NCBI GenBank assembly: GCA_947488685.1
Contig: CANLAH010000003.1
Span: forward strand, 1-36,132
Source of the DNA: Acidimicrobiaceae bacterium
Lineage (GTDB): Bacteria; Actinomycetota; Acidimicrobiia; Acidimicrobiales; Ilumatobacteraceae
Length of the DNA: 36,132 bases
Direction: 5' to 3'
The notes beneath the pieces were generated by a model. It searched no databases. It was given only the letters and a program-made list of their open reading frames with translations, and had not been told where the DNA came from. Below, piece after piece: positions 8,981 to 16,996 of the stretch (the stretch's first letter is position 1; each line of letters opens with the position of its first letter). The position numbers were made by a program, and so were the translations under genes.

Positions 8981-9886
8981 ATGGAAATCAAGCAACTCCA
9001 GACTCTTCTGGCAATTGATGAGCACAAAACCTTCTCGGCTGCAGCCCGTTCCTTGATGACGGTGCAGTCCAATGTCTCAGCTCATATTGCCCGCCTTGAA
9101 GCGGAGCTGGATGTTGTTCTGGTAGACCGCCACCGCGGAGGCCTGACCGACGAAGGTGAAATCGTTGCCGAGCGAGCCCGACGCATCTTGCACGAGATCG
9201 ACGACATTGGATCAGATATGTCGTCACTTGGAGACAATGTTGCCGGTGCGTGTCGTCTTGGCAGCATCGGAACAACGGCTCGCTGGCTTATGCCAAAAAT
9301 GCTAACAGCGCTGAGTCGCTCACACCCCAATGTTGCAATCACAATTTATGAAGGCGGAACGAGCACTCTTATTCCGCGACTTCTCGAAGGTCATCTCGAT
9401 GCTGCAATTGTTCACCTTCCGGTTGAATCATCAGAAGTAGAAACGGTGCAACTCTTTGCTGAAGATCTTGTGCTCCTGGCGCACTCTTCACATGAACTCG
9501 CCGATCACACCACTATCTCTATCGAAGAACTCAGTCGACACAGCATTTTGCTTCCGCCACGTGGGTCAGTACTGCGAAAAATTATTGATCGAGCAGCGGC
9601 CAACAAACGTGTCGAGCTCTCGCCTCTTGCAGAGATCGATGGAGTTCGTTTAATGACGTCGCTCGCATTTGAAAACTTTGGTCCAGCAATTGTTCCCGCC
9701 ACTGCGATTCCAGGATGGATCCAAGGAGATTTTGTACGCATCTCGGTGCCCGAACTCCCTCGACGAACTGTTGGATGGGTGCAGCGTGTTCGGCCCCGTC
9801 CGAGTGCCCCCACCTTGGCCGTCGCACAGGTGGCACTAGCCGTTGTCAAGCAACGAGCAAACCGCCAGCCAGGCGTCTATCTCTAG
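8981..9886 (+). CDS. LysR-family transcriptional regulator
   Basis: A 301-residue LysR regulator: N-terminal winged helix (about 1-60; MEIKQLQTLLAIDEHKTFSA) and a periplasmic-binding-like effector domain (about 90-295). The frame opens earlier at a TTG inside the 8915-8929 dyad, but LysR proteins start at the MEIKQL motif and AGAAGG lies 12 bases upstream of 8981. It sits between aconitase and a carboxyltransferase/citrate synthase pair. CcpC of Bacillus, a citrate-sensing LysR protein, controls the same two TCA enzymes; whether this protein does so is a guess from position only. Confidence 0.9.
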   Translation: MEIKQLQTLLAIDEHKTFSAAARSLMTVQSNVSAHIARLEAELDVVLVDRHRGGLTDEGEIVAERARRILHEIDDIGSDMSSLGDNVAGACRLGSIGTTARWLMPKMLTALSRSHPNVAITIYEGGTSTLIPRLLEGHLDAAIVHLPVESSEVETVQLFAEDLVLLAHSSHELADHTTISIEELSRHSILLPPRGSVLRKIIDRAAANKRVELSPLAEIDGVRLMTSLAFENFGPAIVPATAIPGWIQGDFVRISVPELPRRTVGWVQRVRPRPSAPTLAVAQVALAVVKQRANRQPGVYL

Positions 9887-9923
9887 AGCCACCGTGGGCT
9901 ATCGGGGTAGCGTTCACACCGTT

Positions 9924-9929
9924 TAGTGT
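9924..9929 (+). promoter_or_regulatory. -10 box of probable leaderless carboxyltransferase mRNA
   Basis: TAGTGT ends 6 bases before the GTG at 9936, with no ribosome binding site. A half-site CTATCG (9899-9904), equal to one arm of the dyad upstream of the LysR gene, lies about 20 bases further up. Confidence 0.4.
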
Positions 9930-9935
9930 GTTGTT

Positions 9936-11306
9936 GTGGCACTGACGACAGACTCATCTGGTTCTGATCTCTCACTGCAACACATGGTCCCTGGTGCAGC
10001 GCACGCATCGGTTCGACTATTAAGCACTGGTCGTCAAGTGGTGTGGCTAGACATCGAAGGATCGGTTCATCGCGGGGCATTGTCAGCAGCGGCATCAAGC
10101 GTGATTGCGCTAGCAGCACAAACAGCACTGTCAAAGGGCCTTCCGTTTATCGCGGTCATGGAGTCTTCGGGTGCAGACATCGTCGAAGGAATTGCTGCGT
10201 TACATGGATGGGGTCTTGCCGCCAAAGCGTTAGCTGATTGTTCGGGCATTGTGCCAACAGTGTGCATTGTGTCTGGTCCTGCAGTTTCGGGACCAGCGTT
10301 ACTGATCGGCCTCGCAGATTTTGTTGTCATGACCAAAGACTCTTATGCATTTGTGTCTGGCCCGGCAATGGTTGCAGACTTTACTGGCATTGCAATCTCA
10401 AACGAAGAACTGGGTGGTCCAGATGCGCACGCTCGGCATAGTGGTGCAGCAACAGCAGTTGTGCACGACATCGCCGAGGCCGTGTCGTGGGTTGAATCAT
10501 TACTGACGTACTTGCCAGACAGCGTGCACAAGATCCCCGACGTTTTGTATACACAAGATCCCGATACTCGCCGCACCCCCGAAGCTGGTGCGGTGATTCC
10601 ACCCACATCAACAGGCAGTTACGACGTGCGCAACGTGATTACAGCACTGAGCGACGACGCTGATTTCTTTGAACTGCGCCCGCTGTGGGCAACCAATGTC
10701 GTGACCGGACTGACAACAATGGCTGGCTATCCGGTCGGAGTTGTTGCTAATCAACCAATGTCGTTGGCAGGCACTCTTGATATTCAGGCTTCACAAAAAG
10801 CAGCTCGCTTCGTGTCGATGTGCGACGCGTTTAATATCCCGATCATTACCTTGGTCGACACGCCTGGCTTCTATCCCGGCAAAGACCTGGAATGGCGCGG
10901 AATGATTCGTCACGGCGCACAACTTGTCTTTGCATATGGTCGCGCCACGGTGCCACGCATTTGCGTCATCCTGCGCAAGTCCTATGGAGGCGCGTACATC
11001 GTGATGGACTCTAAAGAAATGGGAAATGATCTTTGCCTGGCGTGGCCATGGGCAGAACTCGCCGTCATGGGGGCAGGTCAAGCCGCCGCCATCTTGCAGC
11101 GTCGGGCAACACCTGAAGAAAAGGCACTCTTTGAAGAGGACTACTCGGCCCGACTTCTGAACCCATACATTGCCGCCGAACGCGGATACGTCGACGCCGT
11201 CATCGACCCGGCCGATACTCGCACCGAGATCTGCGCCGCCCTGCATATGTTGCGCGATAAGCGCGAGAATTTAATCAAACGTAAGCACGACAACAGCCCC
11301 CTGTAA
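9936..11306 (+). CDS. Acyl-CoA carboxylase carboxyltransferase subunit (PccB/AccD-like)
   Basis: Carboxyltransferase beta subunit of an acetyl-/propionyl-CoA carboxylase type complex: moves CO2 from biotin to an acyl-CoA. Both crotonase-like halves are present. The first (about 35-175) contains FIAVMESSGADIVEG and IVSGPAVSGPALLIGLADF; the second (about 245-440) contains GVVANQPMSLAGTLDIQASQKAARF, LVDTPGFYPGKDLEWRGMIRHGAQL and RKSYGGAYIVM. At 456 residues it is shorter than usual PccB (about 520), mostly at the N-terminus. No biotin carboxylase or biotin carrier gene is adjacent. The GTG start follows a TAGTGT box by 6 bases. Next to citrate synthase it may balance acetyl-CoA use, but the substrate is not shown by sequence. 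Confidence 0.87.
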   Translation: MALTTDSSGSDLSLQHMVPGAAHASVRLLSTGRQVVWLDIEGSVHRGALSAAASSVIALAAQTALSKGLPFIAVMESSGADIVEGIAALHGWGLAAKALADCSGIVPTVCIVSGPAVSGPALLIGLADFVVMTKDSYAFVSGPAMVADFTGIAISNEELGGPDAHARHSGAATAVVHDIAEAVSWVESLLTYLPDSVHKIPDVLYTQDPDTRRTPEAGAVIPPTSTGSYDVRNVITALSDDADFFELRPLWATNVVTGLTTMAGYPVGVVANQPMSLAGTLDIQASQKAARFVSMCDAFNIPIITLVDTPGFYPGKDLEWRGMIRHGAQLVFAYGRATVPRICVILRKSYGGAYIVMDSKEMGNDLCLAWPWAELAVMGAGQAAAILQRRATPEEKALFEEDYSARLLNPYIAAERGYVDAVIDPADTRTEICAALHMLRDKRENLIKRKHDNSPL

Positions 11307-11328
11307 CCCGACAACTCTTGTCGTACAG
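11301..11328. repeat. Inverted repeat at carboxyltransferase stop and citrate synthase promoter
   Basis: CTGTA-ACC-CGACAA (11301-11314) and TTGTCG-TACAG (11318-11328) pair around CTC with a 3-base bulge. The inner 15 bases CGACAA-CTC-TTGTCG have the same 6-3-6 design and outer bases as the dyad upstream of the LysR gene. It can be a terminator without T-run, an operator, or both, and its right arm is also the likely -35 box of citrate synthase. Confidence 0.45.
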
Positions 11329-11345
11329 GCGCCATGTTCTAAACT
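11318..11345 (+). promoter_or_regulatory. Probable citrate synthase promoter
   Basis: TTGTCG (11318-11323) and TAAACT (11340-11345) are 16 bases apart. The transcript would start near 11352 and carry a short leader with a good ribosome binding site, unlike the leaderless neighbours. Confidence 0.45.
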
Positions 11346-11350
11346 GTCTC

Positions 11351-11368
11351 ATGGGGAGGAAGCCCCAT
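11351..11368 (+). repeat. Perfect 6-bp hairpin in citrate synthase leader
   Basis: ATGGGG (11351-11356) and CCCCAT (11363-11368) flank AGGAAG. It lies at the predicted transcript start, 28 bases before the ATG, and does not cover the ribosome binding site. It may stabilise the mRNA 5' end or be a protein site. Confidence 0.4.
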
Positions 11369-11395
11369 TCACTTACGTCAGTAGAGGAGATCCCA

Positions 11396-12664
11396 ATGGC
11401 TGACACCATCACAATTATCGACGATCGCACCGGAAAAAAAGTAACGGTCCCCATCACTGACGGAGTCTTTAGTTCGTCCGCACTCCGTGATCTTGACCCG
11501 AATCTGTTCATGTATGACCCTGCATATTTATCCACCGCATCGTGTGCCTCGTCAATCACTTATCTTGACGGTGACGCCGGAATCTTGCGGTATCGCGGCT
11601 ACCCCATCGAACAACTCGCTGAGAAATCCACCTTTCTCGAAGTCGCGTACCTTTTGATTAACGGGCAATTGCCCACGGCAACAGAACTGAGCACATGGCA
11701 GCTCAATGTCACACACCACACCATGATCCACGAAAACATGCGCAAGCGCTTTGTCGACGGATTCCACTATGACGCTCATCCAATGGGAATGTTTATCTCA
11801 GCAATTGCCGCATTGGGAACTTTTTATGATGACGCCAAAGACATCTTTGAAAAAGAGTCATTTGACAAACAAATTCTTCGTCTTGTCGCCAAAGTTCCCA
11901 CCATTGCTGCAATGTGTTACCGATTTAGCCAGGGTCTTCCTTTTGTCTCTCCCAACAACGCATTGTCATACGGCGAAAACTTCTTAAACATGATGTTCCG
12001 AATTGGTGACGACTACAAGGTCGACCCAGTACTTGCCCGTGCTATGGACGTGTTGTTTATTTTGCACGCAGACCACGAACAAAATTGCGGAACAACTGCG
12101 ATGCGCGTCGTGAGTTCTGCAAACTCCGATCCGTATACCGCCACTGCAGCGGCGGCGGCTGCGTTATACGGTCCGCTTCATGGCGGAGCCAACGAGGCTG
12201 TTGTGCGCATGCTGACCGAGATCGGCGATGTCAGTCGTGTACCTGCCTTTATTGAAAGTGTCAAAGATGGACACGGTCGTTTAATGGGATTCGGACATCG
12301 TGTCTACAAAAACTTCGACCCTCGCGCCACCATCATTAAAAAGACAGCCTACGAAGTGTTCGAAGTCACCGGCATGAACCCCCTCCTTGAGGTGGCCGTT
12401 GCGCTCGAAAAGGCTGCGCTGAGCGACGACTATTTTGTGTCACGCAAGTTGTATCCAAATGTGGACTTCTACTCAGGATTGATCTATCAGGCACTCGGAT
12501 TTCCGGTGGACATGTTCACCGTGCTGTTCGCGATTCCGCGCACCGTTGGCTGGCTCACCCACATGCAAGAACTCTTGGCGGACAAGGAACAAAAAATCAG
12601 TCGCCCACGCCAGTGGTATACCGGTGTCGACGAGCGTGCTTACACCCCAATCGCCAAGCGCTAG
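11396..12664 (+). CDS. gltA: Citrate synthase
   Basis: Condenses acetyl-CoA with oxaloacetate to citrate, first step of the TCA cycle. The 422-residue protein has the catalytic residues of the long bacterial (GltA) type: His262 in GPLHGGANEA, His301 in GFGHRVYKNFDPR and Asp357 in LYPNVDFYSG, plus HADHEQNCGT near residue 224. The open frame extends up to 11318, but AGAGGAG sits 8 bases before the ATG at 11396 and homologues begin there. An N-terminal beta domain (about 1-50) is present, as in NADH-regulated Gram-negative enzymes. The stop overlaps the stop of the convergent MDR gene in CTAG. Confidence 0.96.
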   Translation: MADTITIIDDRTGKKVTVPITDGVFSSSALRDLDPNLFMYDPAYLSTASCASSITYLDGDAGILRYRGYPIEQLAEKSTFLEVAYLLINGQLPTATELSTWQLNVTHHTMIHENMRKRFVDGFHYDAHPMGMFISAIAALGTFYDDAKDIFEKESFDKQILRLVAKVPTIAAMCYRFSQGLPFVSPNNALSYGENFLNMMFRIGDDYKVDPVLARAMDVLFILHADHEQNCGTTAMRVVSSANSDPYTATAAAAAALYGPLHGGANEAVVRMLTEIGDVSRVPAFIESVKDGHGRLMGFGHRVYKNFDPRATIIKKTAYEVFEVTGMNPLLEVAVALEKAALSDDYFVSRKLYPNVDFYSGLIYQALGFPVDMFTVLFAIPRTVGWLTHMQELLADKEQKISRPRQWYTGVDERAYTPIAKR

Positions 12665-13644
12665 CCCGCGATATCAATCACAATTTTTCCGGTATTGCCG
12701 TTCGATGCCATATATTCATGCGCTGCCGCAATGTCATCTAGTTGATATCTGCGATCTATAACTGGCTGCAAAACTCCAGCATCAAATAGCGGCAGTACTT
12801 CAGATGCAAAGCGTTGCGAGATAGAGATTTTTTCTTCTACGGGTCGTGCTCGCAGAACCGTGCCAATAATCGAAGCTCGCTTACCCAACAGAGCACCAAC
12901 ATTGAACAGCACGGGCTTGCCCGCCATCACTCCAACTTGAATAATGCGACCCTTCGTTGCCAGTGCAGCAATATTGCGCTCTAGATAATCGCCGCCAATT
13001 ACATCAAGCACAACATCAACGCCAACGCCTGCTGTGGCAGATGCAACCTCGGCGACAAAATCTTGTGAACCGTAATCAACCACAACATCGGCTCCAAGTG
13101 CGCGACACGCAGCAACTTTGCCAGCCGAACATGTCACCACAATTCGAGCTCCGATTGCTTTGCAGATTTGAATCGCCGCTGTACCAACACCAGAGCCGCC
13201 AGCGTGCACCAGAGCCCAGCGACCCGAGGTCAGGACGCCTTGCACCACGAGCGCATCCCACGCCGTAATGAACACTTCAGGGATTGCCGCTGCGTCTGCA
13301 ACCGATATGCCAGTCGGGATTCGCATTGCTTGACGCTCTGGCAACACGAGTTGTTGTGCATACCCACCACCAGACACGATTCCCATCACAGGGTCTCCGA
13401 CTTTCCAGCGACGAACATGAGCACCAACTGAACGTACGGTGCCAGAAAATTCAAGACCAGGAATCTCTACGCCATCAGGAAAAGGATTGGGATACAGACC
13501 CATTCGTTGCAATAAATCTGCTCGGTTAAGTGCAGTTGCGACAACGTCAACAGAGATATCGTCGTTGCCTGGCACCGGCGCCTCAACGTCTTGGATCTCC
13601 AAAACTTCAGGACCGCCGTGGGAGCGCAACACAACTGCGCGCAT
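12661..13644 (-). CDS. NAD(P)H-quinone oxidoreductase-like MDR protein (PIG3 type)
   Basis: A 327-residue zinc-free medium-chain dehydrogenase/reductase. The N-terminal GroES-like domain (about 1-120) carries NRADLLQRMGLYPNPFP, typical of the PIG3/quinone oxidoreductase branch. The Rossmann domain follows with HAGGSGVGTAAIQICKAIG for NADPH. No zinc-binding cysteine cluster is seen. Enzymes of this branch reduce quinones or enones with NADPH. The start lies 4 bases after the isocitrate dehydrogenase stop, so the two genes form an operon; since isocitrate dehydrogenase makes NADPH, use of that NADPH is a reasonable guess. Its stop overlaps that of citrate synthase. Confidence 0.9.
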   Translation of the reverse strand: MRAVVLRSHGGPEVLEIQDVEAPVPGNDDISVDVVATALNRADLLQRMGLYPNPFPDGVEIPGLEFSGTVRSVGAHVRRWKVGDPVMGIVSGGGYAQQLVLPERQAMRIPTGISVADAAAIPEVFITAWDALVVQGVLTSGRWALVHAGGSGVGTAAIQICKAIGARIVVTCSAGKVAACRALGADVVVDYGSQDFVAEVASATAGVGVDVVLDVIGGDYLERNIAALATKGRIIQVGVMAGKPVLFNVGALLGKRASIIGTVLRARPVEEKISISQRFASEVLPLFDAGVLQPVIDRRYQLDDIAAAHEYMASNGNTGKIVIDIAG

Positions 13645-13648
13645 GGGT

Positions 13649-14863
13649 TTATGCCATCTTTGCTTGCAAGCGACGATCGAGTGCCGCCAAGAAGTCTTCC
13701 GTGGTGAGCCATGGCTGATCTTTAGAAATCAAGATAGCCAAGTCTTTTGTCATCTCTCCTTCTTCGATTGCCTCAACGCACACTGCTTCGAGTTTTTCTG
13801 CAAAATCAATCAGTGCCGCATTGTCGTCAAGCTTGCCGCGATGCATCAGACCACGTGTCCATGCATAAATTGATGCGACAGGATTTGTAGAGGTCTTATT
13901 GCCCTTTTGGTGCTCGCGATAATGACGCGTGACGGTTCCGTGTGCTGCTTCTGCTTCGACAGTTTTGCCATCTGGTGTGAGCAAGACTGATGTCATGAGG
14001 CCAAGCGAACCAAACCCTTGAGCAACCGTGTCTGACTGCACATCACCGTCATAGTTCTTGCATGCCCACAAATAACCACCCTCCCATTTCATTGCACATG
14101 CCACCATGTCGTCAATGAGGCGGTGCTCGTATGTGAGTCCGGCCTTATCAAAATCAGCCTTGAACTCTGCTTCGAAAACTTCTTCAAAAAGGTCTTTGAA
14201 TCGACCGTCGTATGCCTTGAGAATTGTATTTTTTGTGCTCATGTAGACCGGATAATTGCGTTGTAATCCGTAACGCAATGACGCACGAGCAAAATCTCGA
14301 ATTGAATCATCGAAGTTATACATTCCCATCGCCACGCCAGATCCGGTGAACTTAGCAACTTCAAGTTGGATCGGCTCGCCTTCGCCATCGGGGATCCATG
14401 ACATAGTGACGGTGCCAGCACCTGGCACACGAAAATCTGTTGCCTTGTACTGATCGCCGTGAGCATGACGACCAATCACGATTGGCTTTGTCCAACCTGG
14501 CACAAGACGCGGAATATTTTTACAAATGATCGGCTCGCGAAACACAACACCACCAAGAATGTTTCGAACTGTTCCGTTTGGTGATTTCCACATTTTTTTG
14601 AGTTTGAACTCTTCGACGCGTGCTTCATCTGGAGTGATCGTGGCGCACTTCACGCCCACGCCATGCTTAAGAATTGCATGTGCCGAATCAATTGTGACCT
14701 GGTCATTTGTCTCGTCGCGGTATTCCATGCCAAGGTCGTAGTAATCAAGCGTGATGTCAAGGTATGGCAAAATCAGCCGCTCTTTAATGAACTGCCAGAT
14801 GATTCGGGTCATTTCGTCACCGTCGAGTTCGACAACGGGGTGAGCAACTTTGATCTTGGACAT
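13649..14863 (-). CDS. icd: NADP-dependent isocitrate dehydrogenase, IDH1/eukaryotic type
   Basis: Oxidative decarboxylation of isocitrate to 2-oxoglutarate with NADP. The 404-residue protein belongs to the homodimeric subgroup that includes human IDH1/IDH2, not the E. coli Icd type. [16 protein letters not shown], the substrate arginine Arg132 in [15 protein letters not shown] (same number as in human IDH1), [16 protein letters not shown] and [17 protein letters not shown] are all intact. AAAGG lies 9 bases before the ATG. The upstream region shared with the acyl-CoA dehydrogenase holds ACTTGTAT-N5-TTGTACAC, almost the same element as at the aconitase promoter, implying joint control. First gene of an operon with the MDR protein. 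Confidence 0.96.
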   Translation of the reverse strand: MSKIKVAHPVVELDGDEMTRIIWQFIKERLILPYLDITLDYYDLGMEYRDETNDQVTIDSAHAILKHGVGVKCATITPDEARVEEFKLKKMWKSPNGTVRNILGGVVFREPIICKNIPRLVPGWTKPIVIGRHAHGDQYKATDFRVPGAGTVTMSWIPDGEGEPIQLEVAKFTGSGVAMGMYNFDDSIRDFARASLRYGLQRNYPVYMSTKNTILKAYDGRFKDLFEEVFEAEFKADFDKAGLTYEHRLIDDMVACAMKWEGGYLWACKNYDGDVQSDTVAQGFGSLGLMTSVLLTPDGKTVEAEAAHGTVTRHYREHQKGNKTSTNPVASIYAWTRGLMHRGKLDDNAALIDFAEKLEAVCVEAIEEGEMTKDLAILISKDQPWLTTEDFLAALDRRLQAKMA

Positions 14864-14880
14864 GATGTCGCCTTTCGAGC

Positions 14881-14902
14881 ACTTGTATGGTACTTGTACA
14901 CG
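14881..14902. promoter_or_regulatory. Candidate GntR operator between icd and acyl-CoA dehydrogenase
   Basis: ACTTGTAT (14881-14888), 5 bases, TTGTACAC (14894-14901). Outside the spacer it differs from the aconitase element (6431-6451) at one base, with identical spacing. It also contains GTAC-TT-GTAC (14892-14901). The position is 18 bases upstream of the icd start codon, overlapping the likely icd core promoter. Confidence 0.6.
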
Positions 14903-14928
14903 ATAGCGCAGACTGTGTCAGCCTGCCC

Positions 14929-14934
14929 TACCAT
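14929..14934 (+). promoter_or_regulatory. -10 box of probable leaderless acyl-CoA dehydrogenase mRNA
   Basis: TACCAT ends 8 bases before the ATG at 14943 and no ribosome binding site is seen. Confidence 0.35.
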
Positions 14935-14942
14935 CTGTTCCA

Positions 14943-16040
14943 ATGGACTTTGAATGGACCCCAGAGCAACTCAGTTTGCGCGATGAGGCCAAAGAAGTGG
15001 CCAAGCAAGCCGTTGCCACCTATGGGCGCCATAACGATTCATGGATGAACGGATACTCGCGTGAGTTCTCGCGCGAACTCGGCGCACGGGGCTGGATCGG
15101 CATGACGTGGCCAACAGAATTCGGAGGTGGCGGGCGCGAACCCATTGACAGACTCATCGTCGGCGAAGAACTGATTTCTGCTGGCGCACCAATTGCTGCG
15201 AGTTGGTTTGGCGATCGACAAATGGGACCTGCGTTGATTCAATACGGCACAGTGCAGCAACAGCGCGATTTTTTGCCAGGGATTCTTTCTGGTGACACCA
15301 CTTGGTGCATCGGAATGAGTGAACCAAATGCTGGATCTGATCTGGCATCACTCGCAACATCGGCAGTGCTTGATGGCGACGAGTGGGTCATCAACGGTCA
15401 AAAAATTTGGACAAGTTTTGGCGCACATGCCGACTACTGCTATCTCATCTGTCGCACGAGTTCTGACGGACCACCACATGCTGGCATCAGTGAAATTATC
15501 GTACCTATGAGCACTCCGGGTGTTGAGGCTCGACAGATAACTGACATGACAACGAATCGTCACTTCTGCGAAGTCTTTTACACAGATGCACGCGTGCCAA
15601 AAGACAATCTGGTCGGATCTCTCGGTGGTGCATTCAAACAAACAATGCGCCAACTAGAACATGAACGAGGCGGAATCGATCGCTTGGTCTCGAACTATGC
15701 GCTGTTTCTCTACGCGCTTTCAATTGCAGATACATCAAACCCAAAAATTCGACAAGAAATCGCAGCACTTGAATCGACATACCGCATCGGGCGAATTTTG
15801 GTTCTTCGTGAAGTCCTTAAACAGGCACCCGCTGGTTTTTCGGCTGCGACAAAGTGTTTTTGTACCGAACATGAGCAGCGTGTCTCGGACTTTGTCGCTC
15901 GCATCATGGGCGCAAATGCAATGCTCTGGAATGATTTCACGCCTAGCCTGTTATACGCACCCGGCTACACAATCATGGGCGGCACATCAAACGTGATGCG
16001 CAACATCCTCGGCGAGCGTGTCTTAGGTCTGGCGAAGTAA
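14943..16040 (+). CDS. Acyl-CoA dehydrogenase family protein
   Basis: FAD-dependent acyl-CoA dehydrogenase, 365 residues: helical N-terminal domain (MDFEWTPEQLSLRDEAKEVAKQ), middle beta domain with MSEPNAGSDLASL and NGQKIWTSFGAHADY, and helical C-terminal domain ending GYTIMGGTSNVMRNILGERVLGL. In medium-chain enzymes the catalytic Glu sits in the YEGT motif of that last segment; here it is MGGT, so the base must come from elsewhere, perhaps Glu241 in EHERGG as in isovaleryl-CoA dehydrogenase-like and mycobacterial FadE26-like proteins. Some of those work as heteromers with a second FadE subunit. The substrate is unknown; a bulky or branched acyl-CoA is plausible. Divergent from icd over 79 bp. 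Confidence 0.9.
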   Translation: MDFEWTPEQLSLRDEAKEVAKQAVATYGRHNDSWMNGYSREFSRELGARGWIGMTWPTEFGGGGREPIDRLIVGEELISAGAPIAASWFGDRQMGPALIQYGTVQQQRDFLPGILSGDTTWCIGMSEPNAGSDLASLATSAVLDGDEWVINGQKIWTSFGAHADYCYLICRTSSDGPPHAGISEIIVPMSTPGVEARQITDMTTNRHFCEVFYTDARVPKDNLVGSLGGAFKQTMRQLEHERGGIDRLVSNYALFLYALSIADTSNPKIRQEIAALESTYRIGRILVLREVLKQAPAGFSAATKCFCTEHEQRVSDFVARIMGANAMLWNDFTPSLLYAPGYTIMGGTSNVMRNILGERVLGLAK

Positions 16041-16061
16041 CCAACAAGGCAATAACGACGC

Positions 16062-16898
16062 CTAGGCGACTGTCAGCATCACGAGCGACACAACAGCGAG
16101 GGCTATTCCGGCTAATTGTGGCCGATGCACGCGTTCCTTATCGAGTCCAGTTGCTAGTGCCAGTGTGCTGGCTGGATACATGGCAATGATCACCGCGACA
16201 ATCGTCATCAAACCGCGACGAACCGCGACCAAATACAACACGTTTGCCACACTGTCTAGAACACCAGAGGCAACGATGATGCCCAGATGTTTGCGCGCCG
16301 ATCGAATTGGTTGTCGCGTCGCCAGAACAACGAATGCCATATACGGAACACTCGCCGCCCGCATGGCGACAACAGGCCATAAACCACTTCCAGAAGACGT
16401 GTGTTCGAGCATCACAAACAACGACCCGAATGTTGTCCCCGATACAAGCGCCAACACAATCACTCTCCGAGGTGCTCGCCGATGATGCGGTCCAAAAAGA
16501 TCGCTAATCATCGCCACCGAAAACAAACCCAACGGAATCGCCACAAGTCCAATCACGCCCGGGCGTTCACCCTGTAATAGCCCGATAACAACCGGCACAC
16601 TCGCCATCATCACTGCCGAAATTGGCGCAACAACGGTCATGAAACCGCTTCCCATCGCACGATAAAACGCCAGCAGTCCGGTTGCACCGGCAACTCCTGC
16701 CATTGCGCCCCAGATCCAGTCATTCAGTGGCGCGACAGGAACTCCGCTGATCAACACCATGATGATCAGCGCAACAAAAGCCGCTGCTTGACCCAGCGCT
16801 GTGACCAAGATTGCCGACACCGTGCGCGATGCGCGACCCCCGCAATAATCTGCGACTCCGTACACCACGGCAGCAGCGAACGCGATAACTATTTCCAC
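16062..16898 (-). CDS. EamA/DMT-superfamily membrane transporter
   Basis: A 278-residue inner-membrane protein with about ten hydrophobic helices in two similar halves (EamA repeats, roughly 5-135 and 145-278), as in drug/metabolite exporters of the DMT superfamily. Short loops and the repeated small-residue helices (for example GAMAGVAGATGLLAFYRAM) are typical. The substrate cannot be inferred. The only start that keeps helix 1 whole is the GTG at 16898, which lies 4 bases after the 3' end of the tRNA-Val gene and has no ribosome binding site. Processing of the tRNA 3' end would therefore leave a nearly leaderless mRNA. Confidence 0.85.
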   Translation of the reverse strand: MEIVIAFAAAVVYGVADYCGGRASRTVSAILVTALGQAAAFVALIIMVLISGVPVAPLNDWIWGAMAGVAGATGLLAFYRAMGSGFMTVVAPISAVMMASVPVVIGLLQGERPGVIGLVAIPLGLFSVAMISDLFGPHHRRAPRRVIVLALVSGTTFGSLFVMLEHTSSGSGLWPVVAMRAASVPYMAFVVLATRQPIRSARKHLGIIVASGVLDSVANVLYLVAVRRGLMTIVAVIIAMYPASTLALATGLDKERVHRPQLAGIALAVVSLVMLTVA

Positions 16899-16902
16899 AG
16901 AG

Positions 16903-16975
16903 TGGGCGCGACGGGGCTTGAACCCGGGACCTCCACCATGTCATAGTGGCGCTCTACCAACTGAGCTACACGCCC
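16903..16975 (-). tRNA. tRNA-Val(GAC)
   Basis: 73 bases without encoded CCA. The acceptor arm GGGCGTG/CGCGCCC has one G-U pair; the D arm is GCTC-AGTTGGTA-GAGC. The anticodon arm is CCACT-ATGACAT-GGTGG, giving U33 and anticodon GAC. The T loop is TTCAAGC and the discriminator is A. The outer T-stem pair 49-65 is a C-U mismatch. It reads GUC and GUU codons. It lies 21 bases after hemW and 4 bases before the transporter gene on the same strand. Confidence 0.93.
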
Positions 16976-16996
16976 TTTTCAGGAATACCTAGTTTA

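Noticed and set aside
11318-11395. Longer N-terminus for citrate synthase
   Set aside because: It contains the promoter and leader; AGAGGAG precedes the ATG at 11396.
16894-16904. Second BldD box near the tRNA/EamA junction
   Set aside because: Core differs from the consensus and the bases are fixed by the tRNA end and the coding start.
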